64,000 nt of DNA from the NCBI GenBank assembly GCA_002840535.1, contig PHBH01000021.1, positions 23,499 through 87,498 of the forward strand. Direction: 5' to 3'. The position numbers and the translations under genes are program-made. The notes below the pieces were generated by a model. It saw only the letters and a program-made list of their open reading frames with translations. It was not told the DNA's origin and did not search any database. This document shows, piece by piece, positions 15,226-23,187 of this stretch (its first letter is position 1; each line of letters opens with the position of its first letter). This stretch comes from Deltaproteobacteria bacterium HGW-Deltaproteobacteria-15 (GTDB taxonomy: Bacteria > Desulfobacterota > DSM-4660 > Desulfatiglandales > HGW-15).

Positions 15226-17655
15226 ATGAAACACGAATCCCCCCCGCCAAAGTCCCTCAGGAAAATCCCCATTTCCCCTGGCCCGATAAAGTGCAAGTCC
15301 GGAGTGGAAGGCCATGGGAGAAGGAAACACCACCTCCCTGCAATAGTAGCCTTCGGTATATTGACCATGATCATCTGCCTCTATTTCGAGGTGGTGACGC
15401 CGTGGTTTGTGTATAACCCGCCCTTCCTGGTCACGGTTCTGAATGTTCTCTTTCTATCCCTGATTTTCCTCGTTCTTTCCCATATTTTTGCCAAGAGCTA
15501 CCTGACAGGCGGGAAAACCAGTTTGCTGTTCTTGGGGTGTGGCGCTTTGGCAGTAGGACTGGCAGGTCCTGCTGCCGGGTGGTCCATGGCATTGCCGGAA
15601 GGACACGACCTCTCTATTGCCATCCAAAATGCGGGGTTTTTGGTGGGAGGAGCATTTCATTTTGCAGGGGCAGTGTTCACCATTCTGGATACGGTTGAGG
15701 AAACGAGCCGCGGGATGAGGAAGATCAAGGCGATTTTCGCCTACGCCGCGGTGGTTGCGCTGATACTGCTCTCTTTTTTCCTGAACATGGACCGCTCCCT
15801 TCCGTTGTTTTTCAATCCGCTTGCCGGCCCCACGCCACTGCGTCAGCTGGTGCTCGGGTGGGCCATTGTTTTTTTTGCTCTCTCCTCCATCTTTTTTCTT
15901 GCGGCTTCCTATCGCCTCGGCGCCTTATTCCTTTTCTGGTACGGACTGGGACTTGCTCTCATCTCATCAGGACTGCTGGCTTTCTTTCTTGTGTTCGTGG
16001 TTGGAAGTCCTCTTGCCTGGGCCGGAAGCATCGCCCAGTACGCAGGCGGCATCTACCTTCTGGTGTCTTTATCCAAGGCGGCATACGAGGCCCGTTCAAG
16101 AAATGTCCCTCTGGAGAGAATTATCATCGGTCTTCTTCAGAAGCCCCGTGCGCTTTACGAGTCTCTGATCGGGGCCACGACGGATGCCATCGTTTCCCTT
16201 GATTGTCAGGGAATGGTGCTGCTCTGGAATACGGCCGCAGAAAAGATGTTCGGATATGGATCCGATGAGGTCATCGGGTCGCAAGGGATGGATTTTCTTT
16301 TTGGCGGTGCAGACGCCGGATCATTGGAGAAGGCCCTGAACGGGGGATTTGAAGGCGAGAGTAAGATTGTAGAAGTGGATCTCAGAAGAAGGAACGGCGA
16401 TCCGCTGCCGGTTGAGATTTCCATTTCCAGGACAAAGGTCGCCAGAAACTGGACCACCACGCTCATCATCAGGGACATTACGGATCGAAAAAGGGTGGAA
16501 CGGGAGATGCGGCTAAGCATGGAGGCTCTGGCCCTTGAGAGAAGCCTGCTGAACGCCGTTCTGGAACAAATGCCCGCCGGCGTGGTGATTGCCCAAGCTG
16601 AGACCGGAAAGCCGATTCTCGGAAACAGGAAAGCGGGAATGTTCTGGATGCAGGGTTTCAGGGAAGAAAGCGCACTCCATCCTGACGGTCGCGTCCTCCC
16701 ACAGGAGGAATGGCCTCTGACAAGGTCCCTCAGGTGCGGTGAAGTGGTCCTTGAGAAGGAGATCGCTTTCAAACGCAAGGATGGAACAGTGGGATACATG
16801 AGTGCGAATTCGTCCCCCATATTTGACGACAGCAAGAGAATCATTGCCGGTGTCATCACCTTTTATGACATCAGCTCACGAAAGGAAATGGAGGATGAAC
16901 TCAGGAGATCAAAGGATGATCTTGAAATCCGTGTGGCGGAAAGAACCGCCGAATTGGAGCAGAAGAACCGAGAACTCCAGGATTTTGCTTTTATTGCATC
17001 CCATGACCTTCAAGAGCCTCTTCGCAAGATCCAGACATTTGGCGATCTGCTTCTCACCAAGTTCCAGCATTTTCCGGATGAGCATGCCAGGGATTATGTG
17101 AGCCGGATGCAGAAGGCGGCCGCAAGGATGGAACTGCTCATCAATTCCCTGCTCAAATATTCGCGGTTGAGTTCAAGGGTGCAGTTTTGTTCACAGGTAG
17201 CCCTGTCGGAGGCGGTCAGAAATGCTTTGAGCAACCTGGAGATCAGCATCAGGGAAACGGGCGGGCGAGTGGAGGTGGAGCCCCTGCCCACCCTGGAAGC
17301 CGATATTTCCCAGATCAGCCAGGTTTTTCAGAACCTGATAGGCAATGCTCTGAAGTTTCACAGGAAGGATGAGCAGCCCAGGGTAAGGATCTACTGCCGT
17401 CGCCTGGAAAACGGCACAGGAGGATATGAAATCTGTGTGGAGGATAACGGGATAGGGTTCGAAGAGAAATATCTCGACCGCATTTTCATGCCGTTTCAAA
17501 GACTCCATGGAAGAAGTGAATATAACGGGGTGGGGATGGGGCTCGCCATCTGCAAGAAGATCGTGGAACGGCACAGGGGTACAATTACCGCAAAAAGCAC
17601 GGAAGGAGAGGGTTCGACCTTTATTTTCACATTACCATATGGCGGCGAAAGGTGA
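15226..17655 (+). CDS. membrane-bound PAS sensor histidine kinase
   Basis: An 809-residue hybrid-free sensor kinase. The N-terminal 280 residues hold about eight membrane segments arranged like a MASE-type sensory membrane domain. Then follow two PAS domains (SLIGATTDAIVSLDCQGMVLLWN near residue 310; VLEQMPAGVVIAQAETGKPIL near 445), a short coiled coil, a HisKA domain with H-box FIASHDLQEPLRK, and a HATPase domain with QNLIGNALKFH (N box), VEDNGIGFEEKY (G1) and GVGMGLAICKKIVERH (G2). The start at 15226 has AAGGA 5 bp upstream; GTG 15196 is an alternative. No response regulator is adjacent, so its partner is unknown. It would autophosphorylate on the H-box histidine. Confidence 0.9.
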   Translation: MKHESPPPKSLRKIPISPGPIKCKSGVEGHGRRKHHLPAIVAFGILTMIICLYFEVVTPWFVYNPPFLVTVLNVLFLSLIFLVLSHIFAKSYLTGGKTSLLFLGCGALAVGLAGPAAGWSMALPEGHDLSIAIQNAGFLVGGAFHFAGAVFTILDTVEETSRGMRKIKAIFAYAAVVALILLSFFLNMDRSLPLFFNPLAGPTPLRQLVLGWAIVFFALSSIFFLAASYRLGALFLFWYGLGLALISSGLLAFFLVFVVGSPLAWAGSIAQYAGGIYLLVSLSKAAYEARSRNVPLERIIIGLLQKPRALYESLIGATTDAIVSLDCQGMVLLWNTAAEKMFGYGSDEVIGSQGMDFLFGGADAGSLEKALNGGFEGESKIVEVDLRRRNGDPLPVEISISRTKVARNWTTTLIIRDITDRKRVEREMRLSMEALALERSLLNAVLEQMPAGVVIAQAETGKPILGNRKAGMFWMQGFREESALHPDGRVLPQEEWPLTRSLRCGEVVLEKEIAFKRKDGTVGYMSANSSPIFDDSKRIIAGVITFYDISSRKEMEDELRRSKDDLEIRVAERTAELEQKNRELQDFAFIASHDLQEPLRKIQTFGDLLLTKFQHFPDEHARDYVSRMQKAAARMELLINSLLKYSRLSSRVQFCSQVALSEAVRNALSNLEISIRETGGRVEVEPLPTLEADISQISQVFQNLIGNALKFHRKDEQPRVRIYCRRLENGTGGYEICVEDNGIGFEEKYLDRIFMPFQRLHGRSEYNGVGMGLAICKKIVERHRGTITAKSTEGEGSTFIFTLPYGGER

Positions 17656-17664
17656 AGGCGGGTG

Positions 17665-18183
17665 TCAGTAGATGATGCTGATGTTGATGGCGCCCATGCC
17701 GCCGGCGTTCTCGTAATTCTCGGCATGGACGAATTCGTTAAATGGGATCGGATCCTTTCGGATGTAGAAAAACGCTGTGCTCAATGTCCATGACCCGAAA
17801 CGCTGTGAAAGGGACTTTAGCTGCACGGAAGCAAGAAAGCCGGCGGCGAGAAAGTGGTCCTCCTCGCCATCCCATTTGTAAAAATATGGCCCGCATGTCA
17901 GCGGCAGTGAAAGCTTCAGGGAATAGGAAGTCTTGTCAATAAGATCGAGCGATGGTTTCACCCCCAGTGCGAGACAGCCCACAGGGAAAGGATCCTGGGT
18001 GGCGGAGTATCGGAGGACTTCCGCACCGGGTGCTCTCCCATGAAAGGCTTCGACCAAACCGCCGAACTCTGGGAAGAGGCTTTGCGCAGGATCCGCCGCG
18101 CCTGCTCCGAAAGGGGAGCAGAGACAGAAAAAGAGCGGCAGGGACAGGAAGAGATGCCATGCCGAACGACATCGTGTTTTCAT
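17665..18183 (-). CDS. exported protein of unknown function
   Basis: A 172-residue protein with a clear signal peptide (MKTRCRSAWHLFLSLPLFFCLCSPFGAGA, cleavage after AGA). The mature part is rich in aromatic and glycine residues with alternating strands (FLAAGFLASVQLKSLS, SWTLSTAFFYIRKD) and ends in NISIIY with a terminal aromatic, features compatible with a small outer-membrane barrel or a periplasmic beta protein. It is convergent with the histidine kinase gene, which ends 9 bp away. No family is recognised. Confidence 0.65.
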   Translation of the reverse strand: MKTRCRSAWHLFLSLPLFFCLCSPFGAGAADPAQSLFPEFGGLVEAFHGRAPGAEVLRYSATQDPFPVGCLALGVKPSLDLIDKTSYSLKLSLPLTCGPYFYKWDGEEDHFLAAGFLASVQLKSLSQRFGSWTLSTAFFYIRKDPIPFNEFVHAENYENAGGMGAINISIIY

Positions 18184-18254
18184 AAGGGTTCACCAGATCG
18201 TGATAAATGCCGATTCGGTCCAAGTGCAATTCAGCTTGTCTGCGAGGTGCGACA

Positions 18255-18386
18255 CTAGATTGCTCCGATAAAACGGCCTATCATCAGCCCCAGGATAGTA
18301 AAGAGGATGTACTTCACCATCTGCTTGAGTTCATAATCTACGGGAACCTGCTTCATCACCCCTTGCTTGATCGTGTAAATATCCAT
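18255..18386 (-). CDS. 43-residue single-pass membrane protein
   Basis: A very short frame encoding a basic N-terminal half (MDIYTIKQGVMKQVPVDYEL) followed by one hydrophobic helix (VKYILFTILGLMIGRFIGAI) to the C-terminus. GGAGAAGAAGAG lies 7-9 bp before ATG 18386, and the helix has a GxxxG-like glycine pattern. The signal is the ribosome site plus a clean transmembrane segment; its function is unknown. It lies upstream of the 17665-18183 exported protein and may be its operon partner. Confidence 0.5.
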   Translation of the reverse strand: MDIYTIKQGVMKQVPVDYELKQMVKYILFTILGLMIGRFIGAI

Positions 18387-18553
18387 ACTCTTCTTCTCCG
18401 GTAAGTTATCTGATCTTTACTGCTTCAAAATTGGATTTCCTGCATGAACTGCATAGAGGCGAAATTACATAGGGGCGGATCAAAAGTATATAAGAGAAAA
18501 CCCCCATTCCGAACTAAAGTTTCCCGTATTTGCGTAGGTGGGCTCCGTATCGC

Positions 18554-18826
18554 TCAAATCAGGGGGGGAGGGGGAACATACCTCGGGGTGTCGAGGAGAA
18601 TGGTGCTTCTCACCTTGGGCGGTGCCAGCTCTTTGACTATCCCGGCGAGGATCAGCTCTTCCTGGAGACAACCTCTGCAGGTAAAAGACGTCCAAAGGCG
18701 ATCCGCCGCGTAGTCGAGGCAGTCTTCATATTTCGGGCATAACGTTCTCCTGGGAGGTGGAACCTGGAAGGCCTCCTCTTCAGTAAGAGTAAAAGGAAGC
18801 CTTCGAGGGCCTATCTCTTTCTCCAT
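18554..18826 (-). CDS. small zinc-ribbon protein, CPKY-x-C-LD type
   Basis: A 90-residue protein of unknown function with CPKYEDCLDYAADRLWTSF followed by CRGC: the same CX4C-LD...FxCxxC core as the protein at 3991-4203. Four cysteines should bind a metal. After the ribbon comes a leucine/isoleucine-rich helix (EELILAGIVKELAPP) and a proline-rich end (YVPPPPLI). The internal ATG 18826 has AGGAG 6 bp upstream and is preferred to ATG 18832. Confidence 0.7.
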   Translation of the reverse strand: MEKEIGPRRLPFTLTEEEAFQVPPPRRTLCPKYEDCLDYAADRLWTSFTCRGCLQEELILAGIVKELAPPKVRSTILLDTPRYVPPPPLI

Positions 18827-19110
18827 AGACATCTCCTGTTCATCCTAATGATTTTGCAGAAGAGCCGTTAAATGGTTTCCGAACGGACGATGGCTAAAAT
18901 CTTACGTATGTACTTAATTCAGAAGGGATGAAAAGCAAGTTCAAAGGAGACTGTAAATCATGCACGCTGAGACTGTATTCTCAGCCCGGTAAGGACCGCA
19001 TTGCAGGATTCGGGATTGGGGGAAAAGATTCTTTTCATTCCTCTCTAAAATCTCCACCCCGGTGGAGGACCCGGAGAGGTTCTACCGATCCGGTGTGAAA
19101 TCATGGCCTG

Positions 19111-19280
19111 AAAATCCGAATCTCGAATATCGAAATTCGAAACAAAGGAATTCAAATTCGAATTTTCAAATGACAAAAACGAAGATACATGAGAGGTGCA
19201 AGTACGGTTGTTTTGGTTATTTGGATTTTGGTCATTTGAACTTGTTTCGTATTTCGTGCTTCGGATTTCGGATTTATTCA
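19111..19280. repeat. heptad inverted repeat (CGAAATT / TTTCGGA family)
   Basis: In the 630-bp gap 18827-19459, a left arm of CGAATCT/CGAATAT/CGAAATT-type 7-bp units (19116-19150) and a right arm of GTATTTC/GTGCTTC/GGATTTC units (about 19243-19278) are complementary and could pair over about 60 bp. The rest of the gap shows no gene. Confidence 0.65.
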
Positions 19281-19341
19281 TATCCCCTTCGCATGAGCCC
19301 GCTCTGCGGAGACTCACTACTCCTGATCGAACAAATTCTGG

Positions 19342-19361
19342 ATTCCCGCCTGCGCGGGAAT
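19342..19361. repeat. REP-like palindrome, ATTCCC-N8-GGGAAT
   Basis: ATTCCCGCCTGCGCGGGAAT is a near-perfect 20-bp palindrome of the type scattered as REP or dRS3-like elements in many proteobacteria. One copy was found here. A REP-associated transposase remnant lies at 61064-61456. Confidence 0.6.
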
Positions 19362-19459
19362 GAACATCAGAGTAATCTGCGGGGTGCGGCGGGGATCCGT
19401 GTCCCTAGAGCGATGAAACCTCCAGCAGAGGTGCGGATCAAAGGAACAGAGGAGGGGGT

Positions 19460-19885
19460 TCATCTTCGGGAACTTCCACGAACAAGCACCTTCATTCCCC
19501 CTTCAAAAAGGACCTCCATTTTGTCAGACGATATCAGCTCCTTCACAATGCCGGGACCAAAGGTTGGGTGGGTCACCTTATCTCCTTCCTCGAACAGGCC
19601 ATCAAGGGTATACACCTTGCCCGGAGCGTCCTTTACCCTGTACATCTCCGTCCTCCAATTCTCTGCAGTGGCTTCAAACCGTTTCCGCTCCTTTTTTCCG
19701 GCTGAAGGCTTCCGGATTGGGGAATTCCTGTCGTTGGGGGAGTGCCTGAATGCGTGCTGTTTTTTGCAGCTCAGGCAAAGGACACGAACTATTCGGTCTT
19801 CTTTCATGGCTACGATGGTATGCAGGACATCCCGTTTGCAGCTTGAACAGTACGAGACAACATCTTTTGCTACTTGAGGCGGCAT
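19460..19885 (-). CDS. zinc-ribbon protein with C-terminal Tudor/CarD-like barrel
   Basis: A 141-residue protein. The N-terminus has CSSCKRDVLHTI (residues 13-24) and CLSCKKQHAF (36-45), a two-CxxC zinc ribbon. A basic linker (KPSAGKKERKRFE) leads to a small barrel, GDKVTHPTFGPGIVKELISSDKMEVLFEGGMKVLV, resembling the Tudor-like modules found in UvrD C-termini and CarD-type proteins. The architecture suggests a nucleic-acid or RNA-polymerase-associated protein, but this is an inference from the fold. Confidence 0.7.
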   Translation of the reverse strand: MPPQVAKDVVSYCSSCKRDVLHTIVAMKEDRIVRVLCLSCKKQHAFRHSPNDRNSPIRKPSAGKKERKRFEATAENWRTEMYRVKDAPGKVYTLDGLFEEGDKVTHPTFGPGIVKELISSDKMEVLFEGGMKVLVRGSSRR

Positions 19886-20090
19886 AGTGTCTCCTTTAGA
19901 CTCATAATGACCGAGAGGAAGGTCTCCTGTCGGAATTGTTTGAACAGGCCGGCTGCCCTGTTGGCCAGGTCAGGGAAAAGCAGGCTTCGGACACGGACGC
20001 GCTCCTCGCGCCGTCCGTTTTGGCGGGTGCGCCGTGGCCGCTTCGGCTCAGGTGCAAGCGCTAATAACAGCAGACACGGGCACGGCTTTG

Positions 20091-21932
20091 TTATGCGGCT
20101 TCCTTGCGGGAAATCCTGGTGGAGCTGTGTCGTTTCTGGGCAGGAAGAACAGACTTTCGCATGCGGACGGAAAGAGGAGTCACTTCCAGAAGCTCGTCTT
20201 CTCGGATGAAGCTTACCGCCTGCTCCAGGGTCATCGGTTTGATCGGGGTCAGGAGGACATTATCGTCCTTATTCGCGGCCCGGATGTTGGTAAGCTTCTT
20301 CTCCTTGCAGGCATTCACATCGATATCGTTGGACCGGTTGTGCTCCCCTACGATCATGCCTTCATACACCGGATCCCCGGGAACCACGAATAGACGGCCT
20401 CTGGGCTCCAGATTGTAGAGGGCATAGGCAATGGCCCTTCCCGAGCGGTCCGCCACAATGGAGCCGGTGAACCGGCTTGGGCACTCTCCACGGAATTCCT
20501 CGTATCCGTCGAACATCGTATGCATGATCCCGGTGCCGCGCGTATCGGTAAGAAACTCATCCCTGTATCCGATCAGCGTTCTGCCGGGCACGGTGAATTC
20601 GAGCCGCACTCTCCCGCTGCCGTTATTGACAAGGTTGATCATCTTTCCCTTGCGGAGCGAAAGCTTTTCCGTGACCACTCCGAGAAAACGCTCCTCGCAA
20701 TCGATCAGCAGGCGCTCGATGGGCTCGAGTTTGGCGCCGTTTTCAAAACGGTAGATGACTTCAGGTCTGCCGACACAGAACTCATATCCCTCGCGCCGCA
20801 TGGTCTCTATGAGGATGGCTAATTGGAACTCTCCCCTGCCTTTGACCTTGACGCTGTCCCGGCCGCCGTTGTCCTCCACCTGGATGGCCACATTGAGGAG
20901 GGCTTCTTTCCTGAGGCGCTCTTTGATCCGGCTCGACTGCACGTATTTCCCCTCTGTTCCCCCCAGAGGCGAGTCGTTGATCGTGAAGGCCATTGAGACG
21001 GTGGGTTCATCCACTCTGATTCTGGGAAGGGCTTTGCGATTCTGCGAGGTGGTGATGGTGTCGCCGATCCTGACCTCCTCGATCCCGGACAGTACCGCAA
21101 TATCCCCTGCGCGGACCTCGTCCACATCCTTCAGGCTCATGCCTTCGTATATCTGGAGCTTTGTTACCTTCAGAAGCGCGGCTTCACCGTTCTCGCCGAT
21201 GCGCATCAGGCTGTCTCTCGCACGGGCAGTCCCGTTGAAGACTTTCCCGATGACGAGACGGCCCACGTAATCCGAATACCCGAGGTCGGAAACGAGCATC
21301 TGGAACGGCCCATCCGGCTCGTGGCTCGGTCCCGGGATTTGTTCGAGGATGGTCTCCATGAGGATGTGGAGATCCTCTGCCTTGTCCCCGGGATCCTTCA
21401 TGGCAATCCCTTCTCGACCGACCGCATAGAGCAGGGGAAATTCAAGCTGATCCTCGGTGGCGTCCAGGTCGATCAACATGTCGTAAATCTCATCGAGAAC
21501 CTCGCCGGTCCTTGCGTCCTGGCGGTCGATCTTGTTGATGACAACGATGATTTTGAGACCCGCTTCAAGCGCCTTGCGAAGTACGAAGCGTGTCTGGGGG
21601 AGAGGTCCCTCCGAGGCATCGACCAGGAGGACGGCGCCATCCGCCATGGAGAGGGCTCGCTCCACCTCTCCGCCGAAATCCGCATGGCCGGGAGTGTCCA
21701 CGATATTGACCCGGACCCCCTTCCACATGACCGAGCAGTTTTTGGCCGCAATGGTAATGCCGCGCTCTTTTTCCAGGTCCATGGTGTCCATGAGGCGATC
21801 GTCGACTGTCTGGTTCGCTCTGAAAAGCCCGCTCTGTCGGAACACGGCATCAACAAGGGTTGTCTTGCCATGATCGACATGGGCGATAATGGCAATGTTT
21901 CTGATTTTGTCATTTCTAGTCATCGTGGTCAT
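20091..21932 (-). CDS. typA: translational GTPase BipA/TypA
   Basis: A 613-residue ribosome-associated GTPase. G1 AHVDHGKTTLV, switch RGITI, G3 DTPGHADFGGE and G4 NKIDR are intact; domain II, the two EF-G-like alpha/beta domains (RGEFQLAILIETMRREGYE) and the family-specific C-terminal domain (VVPGDPVYEGMIVGEH, TNIRAANKDD) follow. BipA aids 50S assembly and growth under stress or cold. I use ATG 21932 (MTTMTRNDKIRN); ATG 21923 is also possible and 21995 adds an unlikely leader. hemW and lepA lie upstream on the same strand. Confidence 0.95.
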   Translation of the reverse strand: MTTMTRNDKIRNIAIIAHVDHGKTTLVDAVFRQSGLFRANQTVDDRLMDTMDLEKERGITIAAKNCSVMWKGVRVNIVDTPGHADFGGEVERALSMADGAVLLVDASEGPLPQTRFVLRKALEAGLKIIVVINKIDRQDARTGEVLDEIYDMLIDLDATEDQLEFPLLYAVGREGIAMKDPGDKAEDLHILMETILEQIPGPSHEPDGPFQMLVSDLGYSDYVGRLVIGKVFNGTARARDSLMRIGENGEAALLKVTKLQIYEGMSLKDVDEVRAGDIAVLSGIEEVRIGDTITTSQNRKALPRIRVDEPTVSMAFTINDSPLGGTEGKYVQSSRIKERLRKEALLNVAIQVEDNGGRDSVKVKGRGEFQLAILIETMRREGYEFCVGRPEVIYRFENGAKLEPIERLLIDCEERFLGVVTEKLSLRKGKMINLVNNGSGRVRLEFTVPGRTLIGYRDEFLTDTRGTGIMHTMFDGYEEFRGECPSRFTGSIVADRSGRAIAYALYNLEPRGRLFVVPGDPVYEGMIVGEHNRSNDIDVNACKEKKLTNIRAANKDDNVLLTPIKPMTLEQAVSFIREDELLEVTPLSVRMRKSVLPAQKRHSSTRISRKEAA

Positions 21933-22042
21933 CGTTCGTCTCTTGGTTACACTTTCTCCGGATCCGACCGGAACAGATAATTCGATATTTTTCATTGCTG
22001 CTTATCGAAGCGCAGCGTAGATCCCGTGCGCGGTGTCGCGGG

Positions 22043-22068
22043 ACTGCCAACTGCTTACCGCCTACTGT
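22043..22068. repeat. short heptad run (GCTTACC / GCCTACT)
   Basis: A short copy of the AGTAAGC-family heptad element, reading CTGCTTACCGCCTACTG within the gap between bipA and hemW; it ends at the hemW stop codon. Confidence 0.5.
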
Positions 22069-23187
22069 TCAGAGAAACAGCATCGGCAGACTGTCTGCAA
22101 CTGCAAATCCTTCCCTGGTTGGGATGATACGATCCCCGCAGACCTGGACCAGGTTATCATCCTCCAACCGCGAGAGCACCTTTTCGAAGCCCGGATAGGT
22201 TCTCAGGAGGGGGAGATCGACTCCCTCGCTGGTTCTCAGCCCCAGGCAAAGCGACTCGATCCGCTGCTGCTCATCGGTAAGCGCTTCGCTTTCTTGTATC
22301 GGGAGTCGGCCACCTTTCAGGGCTTCGCAGTAGCTCGTGACGGAGCTTTCGTTCCACCACCGGATTCCCCCCCAGAAGGAGTGTGCACCGGGGCCGAGTC
22401 CGATATACGGAACCCTGCGCCAGTACTTACGGTTATGGCGCGAAACGAACCCCTCTCCCCTAGCGAAGTTAGAAATCTCATAATGCCTATAGCCGCTGCT
22501 CTCAAGGGTCTCGGCTGTCATCAGGAAGAAAAGCCTTTGCTCCTCTTCGTTGAGACGGCCGATCCGGCCTTCCTGAAGCATCCTGCCGAAGGGGGTCCCC
22601 TCATGGAAAGTCAGCTGATAGCACGAAAGATGCTCGGGCCGATATTCGAGAGCGCTCTTCAGGGTATTCATCCACTGCGATGCGGTCTGGCCCGGAAGAC
22701 CATACATGAGATCCACGCTCACATTGGAGAAACCCCCGGCCCTGATCTTTTCAACGGCACGGCGCGCCTGCTCCGCCGTGTGTCGCCTCCCCAGGGCGCG
22801 AAGCTCGCCCTCATCCAGAGACTGAACTCCCAGACTGATACGCGTGATGCCGCAACTCTTCAGAAGCGCCAGTTTCTTCTCGGTGACATCGTCGGGGTTC
22901 GCCTCAAAGGTGACCTCCGCATCGGGGGAAAAGGAAAAATGGCTGAAGAGCCTTTCAAAAATCAGAGCGAGTTCCCGTTCCTCCAGTACGCTGGGCGTGC
23001 CGCCCCCCAGGTAGAGGGAACCGAACACTCCCGATCGATCCTTATATGCCACGATCTCTTTACAAAGGGCCTCTGCCCATACATGAACAGCGGAAAGAGA
23101 AGGAACGGAGTAGAAATCGCAGTAGGGGCACTTCGTGCGGCAGAAGGGTACGTGGATGTAAAGCCCCGGGCTTTCCGTGCTACTCAT
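22069..23187 (-). CDS. hemW: HemW-type radical SAM haem chaperone
   Basis: A 372-residue radical SAM protein of the HemN-like group. The cluster motif is CRTKCPYCDFYS (residues about 16-27): three cysteines followed by Phe instead of the fourth cysteine of true HemN, marking it as HemW (haem trafficking) rather than coproporphyrinogen dehydrogenase. It has GGGTPSVL, EANPDDVTEKKL, SLGVQSLDEGELRALGRRH, VSVDLMYGLPGQT and the NRKYWRRVPYIGLGPGAHSF block. Its 3' neighbour is bipA; its start overlaps the lepA stop region by 8 bp, indicating an operon lepA-hemW. Confidence 0.9.
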   Translation of the reverse strand: MSSTESPGLYIHVPFCRTKCPYCDFYSVPSLSAVHVWAEALCKEIVAYKDRSGVFGSLYLGGGTPSVLEERELALIFERLFSHFSFSPDAEVTFEANPDDVTEKKLALLKSCGITRISLGVQSLDEGELRALGRRHTAEQARRAVEKIRAGGFSNVSVDLMYGLPGQTASQWMNTLKSALEYRPEHLSCYQLTFHEGTPFGRMLQEGRIGRLNEEEQRLFFLMTAETLESSGYRHYEISNFARGEGFVSRHNRKYWRRVPYIGLGPGAHSFWGGIRWWNESSVTSYCEALKGGRLPIQESEALTDEQQRIESLCLGLRTSEGVDLPLLRTYPGFEKVLSRLEDDNLVQVCGDRIIPTREGFAVADSLPMLFL

